Positions 41,217-54,315 are shown, counted from the first letter of the stretch. The stretch is 64,000 nt of DNA from Burkholderia dolosa (GCF_902499135.1 NZ_CABVPR010000009.1:50031-114030), one strand, 5' to 3'. Translations and numbers: made by a program. The notes: a model not told the origin generated them from the sequence alone.

Positions 41217-41442
41217 TCGTCGACGTACGCGTCGACACGTGGCGCGCAGGCGGCCGGCCGCGCAGTATCGCGTCCGGCCGCTCGCTCGCGCGTTCGGCGC
41301 ACGTAGGCCGCTGGCTGCCGGGCCGACGTCGAACGCGCGCGGGCCGGGCGGGCGCCGATTCCGCGTGCGGAAGATCGAGCGTCCGGCAGCCGAGATCGGC
41401 TCGCTCGCCCGCCCGCGCGGCATTTATTTTTCTGGCACGAAC

Positions 41443-41991
41443 ATGGCGGAACCGCCCCGATCCTTCGCACGACATCCGGTGTTTCACACGGGCGAACTCG
41501 ACGCGCATCGCCGCTTCGGCGTCGTCGACGAAGCGGAGCGGATGAGCGACGTCGTGACGACGCGGCTCAGCATCGGCGTGCGGCAGTTCGTCGAAGCGCA
41601 GCCGTTCATGTTCGTCGGCACCGCGTTCGGCGGGCGCGCGCCGCTCGCAGCCGACATCGTGCTGGGCGCGCGCGACTGCAACGGCGAGCGGCTGCCGGTG
41701 GTTCGCGTGATCGACACGAAGACGCTGCGGTTCGCGTTGCCCGTGCGCGACGACGGCAGCCGGATCGACGCGGCCGCGTGCGACGGCTGCGGCGTCGGGC
41801 TGCTGTTCGTCGACTTCATGCGCGGAATTCGTTATCGGATCAACGGCCGCGCGACGCTGCGCACCGATCTGGCGGAAGCGGACGCGGCGCCGTGGCCGGC
41901 CGGCAGTCCGATCGTCGAACTCGCGGTCGCGCAGGCATACGGCAACTGCGGGACGCGCGTCGTGCGGCTGCGGCCCGCGACGAGTCTATAG
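41443..41991 (+). CDS. Second pyridoxamine phosphate oxidase-like flavin-binding protein
   Basis: 182 residues from ATG 41443, the first Met with family-like sequence; no good Shine-Dalgarno is seen. The pattern FHTGELDAHRRFGV...FVEAQPFMFVGTAFGGR, VRVIDTKTLRFALP and LLFVDFMRGIRYRINGRATL is that of FMN split-barrel proteins. C-terminal CGVG and NCGTR cysteines are near residues 112 and 170. Such proteins occur near amine- and aldehyde-degrading genes, but the reaction is unknown. It lies between the aldehyde dehydrogenase and eutR on the same strand, 226 bases after the former. Confidence 0.7.
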   Translation: MAEPPRSFARHPVFHTGELDAHRRFGVVDEAERMSDVVTTRLSIGVRQFVEAQPFMFVGTAFGGRAPLAADIVLGARDCNGERLPVVRVIDTKTLRFALPVRDDGSRIDAAACDGCGVGLLFVDFMRGIRYRINGRATLRTDLAEADAAPWPAGSPIVELAVAQAYGNCGTRVVRLRPATSL

Positions 41992-42030
41992 GCGGCTGCG
42001 GCTGCGGCTGCAGCTGCGGTTGCGGCTGCG
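41991..42030 (+). repeat. GGCTGC tandem repeat
   Basis: Imperfect hexamer repeats (GGCTGC, GGCTGC, AGCTGC, GGTTGC, GGCTGC) begin right at the stop codon of the preceding gene. They are non-coding, in the 229-base gap before eutR. The tract is a potential slippage site; no role is visible. Confidence 0.6.
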
Positions 42031-42220
42031 CCGCCCGCGCCGCGATGCGCGGCCGTCGCGCGCGCCGCACCGGCCGGGTGCGCGGCACGCCGCGTCCGGG
42101 TGCGCCCGCATGGCGCGCGTCGGCCGAACCGCGTGGAATGACGGGCCGGCCGCGGGTCGAGCGGTTCGGCACGGGACTTGCGTGACGAACGCGATGCCGC
42201 GCAAGTGACGGAGAAACACG

Positions 42221-43255
42221 ATGGACGCACGACTGGAGCGCAACGACGAACCGACGGCCGAAGACACGCGGCGCAACGCGCTCGGCGACGACGCGCTCGC
42301 CGGGCAGGCGGTCGTCAGCGTCGCGCACGACGCCGACGAGCAGGCGCGCAACCTGATCGGCTGGCGGCAGACCTACGATCAGCTCGCGGCCGGCCGCTTC
42401 GTCGGCACGCTGACCGAGCTGCCGCTCGACACGATGAAGCTGTTTCGCGAATCGACGAGCCACGTGCTGCGTCAGGCGTGCGAGGTGCGCGGTGACGCGT
42501 ACTGGTTCGGCATTCCGCTCGCCGGCGACGGCACGGCGCGCGTCGACGCGTGCCGCATCGGGCCCGGCGCGCTCGCGTTCCGGCCCGGCAACGTCGAATT
42601 CGAACTGCTGACCCCCGCGCAGTTCTCGATCTACGGCGTCGTCGTGCGCGGCGACGTGCTGCGCCGTTATGCGGAGGAAGTCGAGCGCCGCGCGCTGGAC
42701 GAGCGCGTGTTCGCGCAGCGCGTGATGCAGATCGGCGACGCGCGGCTCGCGCGCCTGTGCGCGCTGCTCGGCCGGCGGCTCGACGGCGCGATGGCCGCGG
42801 CCGCGCCGTTGCCGGACGCGCAGCGCGACGAACTGCAGGCCGAGGTGCTGGCCGCGCTGTTCGACGCGTGCGCGCAGCCGGCCGACGATGGTGCGGGCAG
42901 TGCGCCGTCGACGCGGCGCTGGATCGTCGAGCAGGCGCGCGACTACGTGCTCGCGCATCGCACGCGGCCGGTCGGCGTGCCCGAGCTGTGCGAGCAGCTT
43001 CACGTGAGCCGGCGCACGCTGCAGTACTGCTTCCAGGACGTGCTCGGAATGGCGCCCGCCGCGTATTTGCGCGCGCTGCGGCTGAACGGCGCGCGGCGCG
43101 ACCTGTGCGGACGCGCGGCAGGCTCGGTGCAGGACGTCGCGGAAGCGTGGGGCTTCTGGCATCTGAGCCAGTTCGCGACCGACTATCGGCGGCTGTTCGG
43201 CAAACGGCCGTCGGAGACGCTGCGCGAGCGGCCGGCCGCGGTCGCGCTTGGCTGA
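42221..43255 (+). CDS. eutR: AraC-family ethanolamine operon regulator EutR
   Basis: 344 residues from ATG 42221. It aligns with E. coli EutR along its length: ARNLIGWRQTYDQLAAGRFVGTLTE near residue 42, FRESTSHVLRQACEVR..YWFGIP near 75, then FELLTPAQFSIYGVVV. The C-terminal AraC domain includes LCEQLHVSRRTLQYCFQDVLGMAPAAYLRALRLN near 255-290 and WGFWHLSQFATDYRRLFGKRPSETL near 310. EutR senses ethanolamine together with adenosylcobalamin and activates eut genes. It is separated from eat-eutBC by about 6 kb of inserted genes, which is unusual, since it normally ends the same cluster. Confidence 0.9.
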   Translation: MDARLERNDEPTAEDTRRNALGDDALAGQAVVSVAHDADEQARNLIGWRQTYDQLAAGRFVGTLTELPLDTMKLFRESTSHVLRQACEVRGDAYWFGIPLAGDGTARVDACRIGPGALAFRPGNVEFELLTPAQFSIYGVVVRGDVLRRYAEEVERRALDERVFAQRVMQIGDARLARLCALLGRRLDGAMAAAAPLPDAQRDELQAEVLAALFDACAQPADDGAGSAPSTRRWIVEQARDYVLAHRTRPVGVPELCEQLHVSRRTLQYCFQDVLGMAPAAYLRALRLNGARRDLCGRAAGSVQDVAEAWGFWHLSQFATDYRRLFGKRPSETLRERPAAVALG

Positions 43256-43351
43256 AGGGCTGGACGGCTGAACCGCTGAACCGCTGAACGGCCGAGCAGC
43301 CCGTATGCGCAGCGACGAACGCATGCCGCCGCGCGCACGGCTCGTCGATCG

Positions 43352-44473
43352 TTACCGCGTGCCCGTTCGCGACGCGTTCGACGCCGACGTCGCCGCCGCT
43401 TCGCGCGGCGCCGGCCATGCGACCGCATCCCAGTCGATCGCGCGATAGGCGGCTTCGACGGCGGCGAGGTCGGCCGGCCGTTCGCTGCGATGCAGCCCGT
43501 GCAAGTCGGCCGGCACGTCGAGCATGATCGACACGCAATGCGGATAGTCGCGCACGCGCAGCGCCGGCGCGATCGTCGTGAAGCACGCGAGCGTCGGCAC
43601 GTCGAATCCGTCCGCGACATGCAGCGCGGCGGTGTCGGGCGCGAACAGCATGCTCGCTCCGTTGATCCATGCGATGAACCGGGCCGTGTCGGCGGCGTCG
43701 CCGCTCACGTCCGTGTAACCCGGATGCGCGACCGGACCGAAGCCGACCACCGGCAGTCCGTAGCGCTGCACGAGCCGATCGACGAACGTCGAGCGTAGCG
43801 CGGGCGGCACGCTGCGCACCGCGGTGCTCGCGCTCGGGCAGAACAGCACGTACGGGCGCTGCCACGCGGCCGGCAACGCCGGCAGCGGCAAGCGCGCGAG
43901 CCAGCGGTTGCGTTTCGCGGCGGCCGGCACCGCGGCCGCGTCCGCGCCGAGCGCATCGAGAAAGAAATCGATCATCGGCAGCCGCGCGAATGCAGGCCAG
44001 TACAGGTGATTGCCGATATCGATGCGCGGCTCGTGCGCGGGCAGCGCATCGGCCCGATACGGCAGCGCGTGCGACGGCGCGACGACGTCCGCTGCGAGCG
44101 CATACAGCGCCTCCACGTAGCGCGGCGCGCGAGCCGGCCGGTACAGCGTGAAGCGCAGCCGCGGATGCGCATCGCGCAGCGCGGCGAGCGCGCTCAGCCC
44201 GATCACCGAATCGCCGAGCGCGACACCCATCCCGTTGATCACGTGCACGTGCGACGCATCGCGATAGTCGAGCCGGAACGGCCGGTGCGCGGCATTCAGC
44301 AGCCCGAGCGCGGGTGCGGCGGCGATGTAGCCGTCGGCGCGCGTGTCGCCGTGTTCCAGATCGTACGGGGCGACGAGCGTGCCGTCCGGCGCGAGCAGCG
44401 TGCCCGGATAGGCGAGTGCATCGTCGTGCGACAGCAGTCGGCCGGCCGGCGCGGCGTGCATGGCGATCGTCAT
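43352..44473 (-). CDS. Glycosyltransferase family 9-like protein
   Basis: 373 residues from ATG 44473; this start overlaps the stop of the ThDP enzyme gene as ATGA. Middle and C-terminal parts resemble heptosyltransferase-type GT-B enzymes: VINGMGVALGDSVIGLSALAALRDAHPRLRFTLYRP near residue 95, VLFCPSASTAVRSVPP near 220, LPVVGFGP near 255 and FAPDTAALHVADGFDVPTLACF near 295, where GT9 enzymes hold the ADP-sugar. The first 80 residues are not typical. It might decorate lipopolysaccharide or another glycan. Coupling to a ThDP decarboxylase is odd and could mean a keto- or branched-sugar precursor. The acceptor is unknown. Confidence 0.7.
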   Translation of the reverse strand: MTIAMHAAPAGRLLSHDDALAYPGTLLAPDGTLVAPYDLEHGDTRADGYIAAAPALGLLNAAHRPFRLDYRDASHVHVINGMGVALGDSVIGLSALAALRDAHPRLRFTLYRPARAPRYVEALYALAADVVAPSHALPYRADALPAHEPRIDIGNHLYWPAFARLPMIDFFLDALGADAAAVPAAAKRNRWLARLPLPALPAAWQRPYVLFCPSASTAVRSVPPALRSTFVDRLVQRYGLPVVGFGPVAHPGYTDVSGDAADTARFIAWINGASMLFAPDTAALHVADGFDVPTLACFTTIAPALRVRDYPHCVSIMLDVPADLHGLHRSERPADLAAVEAAYRAIDWDAVAWPAPREAAATSASNASRTGTR

Positions 44474-46173
44474 GCGCTGCGCCCGCGGCGGCCCTGCTCG
44501 CGGATCTGCTCGAGCGTCGCGGCCGGTGTGCTCGCGTCCTGCGGGATGCGGATCTCGATCAGCGCGGGCAGCCCGCAGGTCAACGCGCGCTCGAGCGCGG
44601 GCGCGAAGTCGGCCGTGCGCTCGACCGTTTCGCCGTGCGCGCCGAACGCGCGCGCATAGGCGGCGAAATCCGGGTTGGTCAGCGCGGTGCCGTGTACGCG
44701 GCCCGGATAGTGACGTTCCTGATGCATGCGGATCGTGCCGAATTGTCCGTTGTTGACGACGATCGCGACGATGTTCAGCCCGTACTGCATCGCGGTCGCG
44801 AGTTCGTTGCCGGCCATCATGAAGCAGCCGTCGCCGGCGAGCGCGACGACCGCGCGCGACGGATACAGCGACTTCGCGGCGAGCGCGGCCGGAATCCCGT
44901 AGCCCATCGCGCCGCTCGTCGGCGCGAGCTGCGAGCGGAAGTGCCGATACGCGAAGTGCCGATGCAGCCAGATCGCGTAATTGCCGGCGCCGTTGGTCAG
45001 GATCGCATCGCGCGGCAGCCGCTCGCGCAACTGCACCATCACTTCGCCGAGCTGCACGTCGCCCGGCATCGGCAGCGGCGCGTGCCATTCGCGGTACGCG
45101 CGATGCGCGTCGGCCGCTGCGCCGGCCCACGCCGGGTGCGCGGGCGGTTCGAGCGCGGCGAGCGGTGCGGCGATCTCCGGCATGCCGGACACGATCGGCA
45201 GATCGGCCGCATACACGCGGCCGAGCTCGTCCGCGCCCTGATGCACGTGGATCAGCGTCTGGCGAGTCTTCGGGATGTCGAGCAGCGTGTAGCCGCCGGT
45301 CGTCGCTTCGCCGAGGCGCGGCCCGAGCACGAGCAGCAAATCGGCATCGCGGATGCGCTTCGCGAGCGCTGGATTGATGCCGAGCCCGACGTCGCCCGCG
45401 TAATTCGGATGCGCATTGTCGAACGTGTCCTGATAGCGGAACGCGCATGCGACCGGCAACTGCCAGCGCTCGACGAACGTACGCAGGTTCGCGCACGCGT
45501 CGGGCGTCCAGCCGCTGCCGCCGACGATCGCGAACGGCCGTTGCGCGCGCGCGAGCCGCTCGCGCAGCTCGGCGAGCTGTGCGGCCGACGGCGCGGCGGC
45601 CACGCGTTTCGCGGCCGGCACGACGGGCTGCGGCGCGCACGCGTCGGACAGCACGTCCTCCGGCAGCGCGAGCACGACCGGCCCTGGCCGTCCGGACATC
45701 GCGACGTGGAACGCGTGGCTCAGGTATTCGGGGATGCGGCGCGGATCGTCGATCTGCGCGACCCATTTCGTCATCTGGCCGAACATCCGGCGGTAGTCGA
45801 TTTCCTGGAACGCTTCGCGATCGAGGTGCTCGCGCGCGCACTGGCCGACGAACAGGATCATCGGCGTCGAATCCTGGAAGGCCGTGTGCACGCCGATCGA
45901 CGCATGCGTCGCGCCGGGCCCGCGCGTGACGAACGCGATGCCGGGGCGGCCGGTCAGCTTGCCGACCGCTTCGGCCATGTTCGCGGCGGCCGCCTCGTGG
46001 CGGCACACGACGGTCTGGATGCGCGCGGTGTCGTCCGCGAGCGCATCGAGTACCGCGAGAAAGCTCTCGCCGGGCACGCAGAACACGCGTTCGACGTGAT
46101 TGGCGAGCAACGCATCGACAAGCAGTCGCGCGCCGGTGGTCGCGCGCGGCTCGAGATCCTTGGAATGCGACAT
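44470..46173 (-). CDS. Thiamine diphosphate enzyme, acetolactate synthase-like large subunit
   Basis: 567 residues from ATG 46173. The three ThDP-enzyme domains are visible: the Pyr domain with FCVPGES near residue 31 and catalytic Glu60 (CRHEAAAANMAE), a central nucleotide-fold domain from about 195, and the PP domain with the Mg/ThDP motif GDGCFMMAGNELATAMQ..LNIVAIVVNN near 440. The family includes acetolactate synthase, benzoylformate decarboxylase and glyoxylate carboligase. No IlvH-type small subunit is adjacent, and the gene is joined to a glycosyltransferase, so it is probably not the biosynthetic IlvB. The substrate is undetermined. Confidence 0.82.
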   Translation of the reverse strand: MSHSKDLEPRATTGARLLVDALLANHVERVFCVPGESFLAVLDALADDTARIQTVVCRHEAAAANMAEAVGKLTGRPGIAFVTRGPGATHASIGVHTAFQDSTPMILFVGQCAREHLDREAFQEIDYRRMFGQMTKWVAQIDDPRRIPEYLSHAFHVAMSGRPGPVVLALPEDVLSDACAPQPVVPAAKRVAAAPSAAQLAELRERLARAQRPFAIVGGSGWTPDACANLRTFVERWQLPVACAFRYQDTFDNAHPNYAGDVGLGINPALAKRIRDADLLLVLGPRLGEATTGGYTLLDIPKTRQTLIHVHQGADELGRVYAADLPIVSGMPEIAAPLAALEPPAHPAWAGAAADAHRAYREWHAPLPMPGDVQLGEVMVQLRERLPRDAILTNGAGNYAIWLHRHFAYRHFRSQLAPTSGAMGYGIPAALAAKSLYPSRAVVALAGDGCFMMAGNELATAMQYGLNIVAIVVNNGQFGTIRMHQERHYPGRVHGTALTNPDFAAYARAFGAHGETVERTADFAPALERALTCGLPALIEIRIPQDASTPAATLEQIREQGRRGRSA

Positions 46174-46470
46174 GGGCTGCCGTCTCCCTGGGTAGCGGGA
46201 CGTACAGCTTACGCTGGTTGGCGGGGCGGTGAAAGCTGGCCGAACGGCCGATTACGGTGCAGCGGACCGGGATTGCGCGACGAGCGGCCGATACGTCGCG
46301 GGGGCGCAAGCGTTCGCTGGAACGTAGTGGCAAGTCGAAATTTTCGTCGGTGTCCGATAGCTTGACGTATCTCGGATGACTAGGCTCGTGTGTTCACGTT
46401 CTCATCCATTGATTTTCGATGACGACTGGGGACCGCGCGCCACTCGCATGAGAGCGGCACGTTTCGATGA
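46174..46470 (+). other. Divergent spacer before the Tlde1 module
   Basis: 297 bases between the ThDP enzyme gene and the effector gene. The left half is GC-rich. From about 46325 it becomes AT-richer, as does the start of the effector gene, marking the edge of the acquired module. TTGACG at 46363-46368 could be a -35 box, but no convincing -10 follows. I see no RNA gene or coding frame. Confidence 0.4.
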
Positions 46471-46944
46471 ATGATTTTTACGGGGGCGGCGGAGATGCAT
46501 ATTTGTACGTTCGAACTGAATGACAAACCGATCAGCAGGTTCGAGATCGCGGGGCGGGTGTTTCCGGCGTTTTCCGGAGCGGGTCCCCATGCCAACAAGC
46601 GGACATTCATGTGCGTGCCCGACCTCGGGCCGTTGCCGGTCGGAACGTATTACATCGTGGATCGAAAATCGGGAGGATGGCTGGGCGCGCTGCGCGACAG
46701 CATTGCCGGCAACTCGGAATGGTTTGCGCTCTACGCCGACGACGGCCGAGTCGACGACGAGACATTTTGCGACGGTGTGAAGCGAGGCCGGTTCAGACTT
46801 CATGCAGGTAGCATCAGCAAAGGCTGTATCACGATCGCAACACAGGCGGACTTCAACGTGATCAAAGGAATGCTGCGCGGCAAGAGCGAGCATTTCATCC
46901 CGGGTCGAAAAACTCGCTATTACGGCAAGGTGATCGTCAAATGA
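46471..46944 (+). CDS. Tlde1-type (DUF2778) L,D-transpeptidase-fold T6SS effector
   Basis: 157 residues from ATG 46471; an ATG at 46495 (after GGAG, but too close) is an alternative. The N-terminal FELNDKPISRFEIAGRVFPAFSG and then VPDLGPLPVGTYYIVDRKSGG are characteristic of DUF2778/Tlde1. The LDT-like catalytic motif is RLHAGSISKGCITI, with His111 and Cys119. Tlde1 effectors are delivered by type VI secretion to the periplasm, where they cut or exchange D-amino acids in peptidoglycan stem peptides. The stop overlaps the following immunity gene (ATGA). No vgrG, hcp or paar gene is next to it. Confidence 0.8.
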   Translation: MIFTGAAEMHICTFELNDKPISRFEIAGRVFPAFSGAGPHANKRTFMCVPDLGPLPVGTYYIVDRKSGGWLGALRDSIAGNSEWFALYADDGRVDDETFCDGVKRGRFRLHAGSISKGCITIATQADFNVIKGMLRGKSEHFIPGRKTRYYGKVIVK

Positions 46945-47237
46945 AGCGTTTGCTCAAGGCGACTGCCTGGGTTTTTTCTGTCTTCGCTCTTGCGCTCTCG
47001 TACATGTTTGCCTGGGCGCACACTGTCGACCTTTTTCCGGAGTACCCCGGACTGGCTCCGCTGCTGATGGCGCTGACAAAATCTCTGCCTTGGGACGACG
47101 GTTCGCCGGAATGGCTGAACTTCCATTACAGGCTGTGTGTCGCGCTGCTCACGGTTACACCGCTTGTCGCCGGCATTCGGTTGCTAGGTTGGTTGTTCAG
47201 CCGAAGGCGCGCTCGCGGGCGAGAGCCAATCGCATAA
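46941..47237 (+). CDS. Membrane immunity protein for the Tlde1 effector (single unit)
   Basis: 98 residues, two hydrophobic helices (residues 8-28 and 64-86) with a periplasmic loop between them (DLFPEYPGLAPLL...LPWDDGSPEW). The start overlaps the effector stop as ATGA, the classic effector-immunity arrangement. The loop motif DLFP.Y..L, a W/D-rich turn and VAGIRLLGWLF recur twice in the protein encoded at 47490-48152. It likely blocks the effector at the outer face of the inner membrane. No named family is recognised with confidence; Tldi1 is the functional analogue. Confidence 0.72.
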   Translation: MKRLLKATAWVFSVFALALSYMFAWAHTVDLFPEYPGLAPLLMALTKSLPWDDGSPEWLNFHYRLCVALLTVTPLVAGIRLLGWLFSRRRARGREPIA

Positions 47238-47390
47238 CGACGCATAAGCGTTGCTCGTCCGCTCGTCACGCGTATGCCTGTCGCGGTCGCATGCCGACTG
47301 CTATGGCGATTCCGATACCGTCGGCCGCCGTTGTTTCGCCGGCCCGATCGCACGTAGCCATGTACGAAACACGCAAGCAGCGCGTTTCGT

Positions 47391-47493
47391 ACACCCGCAA
47401 GATTTCAACGTGGTCCGAAGCCTGCTGACCGGTACACATGTTCATATTCTGGGTAGCAATATCAAATGCTACGGAAAGGTGACGGTGGAATGA
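47391..47493 (+). pseudogene. C-terminal remnant of a second Tlde1-type effector
   Basis: The last 33 codons read HPQDFNVVRSLLTGTHVHIL then GSNIKCYGKVTVE and match TQADFNVIKGMLRGKSEHFI / GRKTRYYGKVIVK at the end of the intact effector. The sequence before it (47238-47390) has no effector similarity, so the catalytic part is gone. Its stop still overlaps the next immunity gene by ATGA, as in the intact pair. This shows a duplicated effector-immunity unit from which the effector was lost. Confidence 0.75.
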
Positions 47494-48152
47494 AAGGCGC
47501 TTTTTGCGGGCTCGTATGGGCGGCTCGGGGCATCGGATGGACGCTGTTCGTGTCCGGGCTGATGCTGATCTATATCTTTATCGGATCCCGTATCGACGGG
47601 ATGTTTCCGGCGTTTCCCGCGTTGATTCGCTTCTCCGATGCCATTGCGGATCGGCTGCCGTCGCTGGACGGAACGCATGAGACGCGGGATGACCTTTACA
47701 TGGTGCTCGTCGCCTTCGTCGCAGTCGTCCCGCTCGTCATCGCAGGCCGGCTGTCATGGCTGTTTCGGCGCCGTTGGCTGGCGCTGTTGAGCGAAGGGTT
47801 GCGCACGCGAATCGTGCAACTTTATCGGACGTTATGGAAACGTAACCGCGGCGTGCGATATCTGGTTCGCGGTGTCGTCGCGGGGATTCAGATTGTTTCA
47901 CTGACGATCGCGTACTTCGTCGCCTGGGCGCTTACGGCCGACCTGTTCCCGGACTACCGCGTATTGCGCCCCGCGGCAGACAAGGTCATGGATTGGCTCG
48001 CGTGGTCGGACAGAACGCCCGAAGATCGGGACGCCGTGTACGCGCTGCTCGTCTCGTTCGTCACGGTCGCGCTGGTCGCCGGCATGGTGAAGCTGCTAGG
48101 ACGGTGTCGGCGTCGCGCAGCTGCGTGCCCGCGCCGCGACGACCGTCCGTAA
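47490..48152 (+). CDS. Fused double immunity protein (two tandem membrane units)
   Basis: 220 residues from ATG 47490. Unit 1 (about 14-92) has a helix, then IDGMFPAFPALIRFSDAIAD..PSLDGTHETRDD, then a second helix ending AGRLSWLF. A basic linker follows. Unit 2 (about 125-207) has a helix, DLFPDYRVLRPAADKVMDWL and WSDRTPEDRD, then a second helix ending VAGMVKLL. Both repeat the layout of the 98-residue protein at 46941. With that gene the locus carries three copies of one fold. The gene is coupled to a dead effector remnant. An intragenic duplication of an immunity protein is unusual and may widen protection against related effectors. Confidence 0.72.
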   Translation: MKGAFCGLVWAARGIGWTLFVSGLMLIYIFIGSRIDGMFPAFPALIRFSDAIADRLPSLDGTHETRDDLYMVLVAFVAVVPLVIAGRLSWLFRRRWLALLSEGLRTRIVQLYRTLWKRNRGVRYLVRGVVAGIQIVSLTIAYFVAWALTADLFPDYRVLRPAADKVMDWLAWSDRTPEDRDAVYALLVSFVTVALVAGMVKLLGRCRRRAAACPRRDDRP

Positions 48153-48237
48153 CGCCGTTCAGCGCGCGGTTCGTTCAGTCCATCCGCCGAGCGTTCCGCA
48201 GCGGCGGGTCGGTCGTCCGCCGCTTTGCGTTGCCACA

Positions 48238-49626
<1,389 letters not shown>

Positions 49627-49652
49627 TTCGATTCCTGCCTTGCGTAAAAGTA

Positions 49653-50789
49653 CTAGCGCGCCTGCAACGGCAGGCACGCGGCGAGCCATGCGGGCGGCAT
49701 TGGAGAAAGTTGCTGCGCGACGCGGGCATAGCGCCCGTCGAGCCGCGCGGCCAGATGAAAGAGTTCGGTGGCGTTTTTCGGGTCCCACTGCCCCGTGTAG
49801 CCGGGCAACCCGGCCTCGCGGCGCTTCGCGTCGAACGGCACCGCCGAATGCACGAATTCGTCGTGCGTCTTCTCGCCGCGCGCGTACGGCACGAGCCAGT
49901 CGAGCGCCGCCGCGAGCGTCGCGCCGTTCGCGCCGCGCTCGCGCAGCCAGTTGCGGTTGAAGCGGCGCGCGGCGAGCGCGGCCGTCACCAGCGGCTGCAG
50001 ATCGTAGACCGTGTAGTGCAGCGCGTCGCGTTCCTCGAAGTCCCACGTCTTGCCGTCCGGACCGATGTTGTCGGCCAGATGCTCGACGAACAGCCGCTGC
50101 GCGGCGTTCATCATCTTGCGGTCGCCGAGCGTGAACGCGGACAGCGCGATCAGCTTGATCCGGTGACTCTGCCAGTTGTTGCGCCACGTACCGGTGAGCG
50201 GACGCTTCTGCGCGTCGATCTGCGCGACGTAGCCGGCGCCGAGCTTCGCGATGAATGCGGCGGCCGCGTTGCGCGTCTTCACGGGCAGCGCGCTCGCCGT
50301 CATGTCGTACGCGATGATCAGGCTGTCGAAGCGCGTCTCGTCGATCGGGTTGAAGCTCGGCTGATACGTCGCGACCCACGCGGACAGGAAGCGGTCGACG
50401 AGCTGCAGATAGCGCGGCGCGTTCGTCACGCGCCACGCGAGCGCCGCGTCGCGCATCAGGTCCATGTCGCGCAGCGCGTCGACGCTCTGGTCGTAGATGC
50501 CTTCATGCGGGAGCGTGCCTTCGGTGTGCACGCGCACCATTGCCTTCGGCTGCTCGCCGATGCGCGCGTCGACACTGCGGATCAGTGCCTGCACGCCCGG
50601 CTCCGCATGCGTGGTCTCGCTGGCCTGCAACGCAGGCGCCGCGCAGAAATTCATCGCGGCGCGCGCGTGGCCGGCCGTGCCGAGGCCGGCAGCGACGAGC
50701 GACAGCGACGCGACGAGCATCGGCATCGAGCGGCGCGCGCGCGGATGCTGCCGCGTCGCCGCCTGGCCCGGAAACATCGGACGCACCAT
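49653..50789 (-). CDS. Secreted alginate lyase-like protein (PL5/AlgL-like fold)
   Basis: 378 residues from ATG 50789, chosen because AAGGAG lies about 6 bases upstream. A signal peptide (residues 21-44, ending HARA) exports it. The mature part is an alpha/alpha barrel with [19 protein letters not shown] near residue 150, [19 protein letters not shown] near 200 (the N-N-x-x-S-H/Y cluster corresponds to the lyase active site) and [18 protein letters not shown] near 255. It would cut uronic-acid polysaccharides in the periplasm. It sits between gcvP and sdaA without an obvious link. Substrate is inferred, and activity on a Burkholderia exopolysaccharide is possible. Confidence 0.75.
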   Translation of the reverse strand: MVRPMFPGQAATRQHPRARRSMPMLVASLSLVAAGLGTAGHARAAMNFCAAPALQASETTHAEPGVQALIRSVDARIGEQPKAMVRVHTEGTLPHEGIYDQSVDALRDMDLMRDAALAWRVTNAPRYLQLVDRFLSAWVATYQPSFNPIDETRFDSLIIAYDMTASALPVKTRNAAAAFIAKLGAGYVAQIDAQKRPLTGTWRNNWQSHRIKLIALSAFTLGDRKMMNAAQRLFVEHLADNIGPDGKTWDFEERDALHYTVYDLQPLVTAALAARRFNRNWLRERGANGATLAAALDWLVPYARGEKTHDEFVHSAVPFDAKRREAGLPGYTGQWDPKNATELFHLAARLDGRYARVAQQLSPMPPAWLAACLPLQAR

Positions 50790-50943
50790 GCGGAACTCCT
50801 TCATTGGCTGGATCGCGTGTGATGTTAGCCGGATTGACGGGCGAACGTGAGCGGGATCGCGCGCGGCGCGAACGCAGCACGCGATACGAGGCTGCGTACC
50901 GCGCACTCGCCGCCGGGCGATGTCGCGCGACGCGTGCGTCAGG

Positions 50944-53871
<2,928 letters not shown>

Positions 53872-53934
53872 GGCGTGACTCTGGCTCCGCGCGGGGCAGG
53901 GCGGCTCGCCGGCCCCGCGCGGTGGGTGAAGGGG

Positions 53935-54315
53935 TTAGTCGATCAGCTTGCCGTAGGCGGCGGCGTCGATCAGCTTGTCGGCCGATGCGCCGTCCGCGAG
54001 CTTGATCTTGAACAGCCAGCTCGCGTACGCGTCGCTGTTGACCGCGTCGGGCGTGTCGACGATCGCGTCGTTGACCGCGACGATCTCGCCCGATACCGGC
54101 GAGTAGATGTCGGATGCCGCCTTCACCGACTCGACGACGCCGACCGCGTCGCCTGCCGTCACCTGCTTGCCGACTTCCGGCAGCTCGAGGAAGACGATGT
54201 CGCCGAGCGTGCTCTGCGCGTGATCGGTGATGCCGACCGTCAGCGTGCCGTCTGCTTCGGTACGGATCCACTCGTGTTCGTCGGTGTACTTCAGATCGGC
54301 CGGGACGTTGCTCAT
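53935..54315 (-). CDS. gcvH: Glycine cleavage H protein
   Basis: 126 residues from ATG 54315 (the frame continues upstream without similarity; AGGAGC precedes this start). The lipoyl carrier shuttles the aminomethyl group between P, T and L proteins. The lipoylation lysine is K65 in [13 protein letters not shown]. Flanking elements are [13 protein letters not shown] near residue 38 and [11 protein letters not shown] near 71. It is the middle gene of the gcv operon, 117 bases after gcvT. Confidence 0.97.
   Translation of the reverse strand: MSNVPADLKYTDEHEWIRTEADGTLTVGITDHAQSTLGDIVFLELPEVGKQVTAGDAVGVVESVKAASDIYSPVSGEIVAVNDAIVDTPDAVNSDAYASWLFKIKLADGASADKLIDAAAYGKLID

Noticed and set aside
44470-46173. 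Biosynthetic acetolactate synthase IlvB/IlvI
   Set aside because: No small regulatory subunit gene is adjacent and the gene is coupled to a glycosyltransferase, so only a general ThDP-enzyme call is justified.
47251-47493. 80-codon gene before the fused immunity gene
   Set aside because: Only the last 33 codons resemble the effector; the rest is unrelated, so it is a remnant and not a functional gene.
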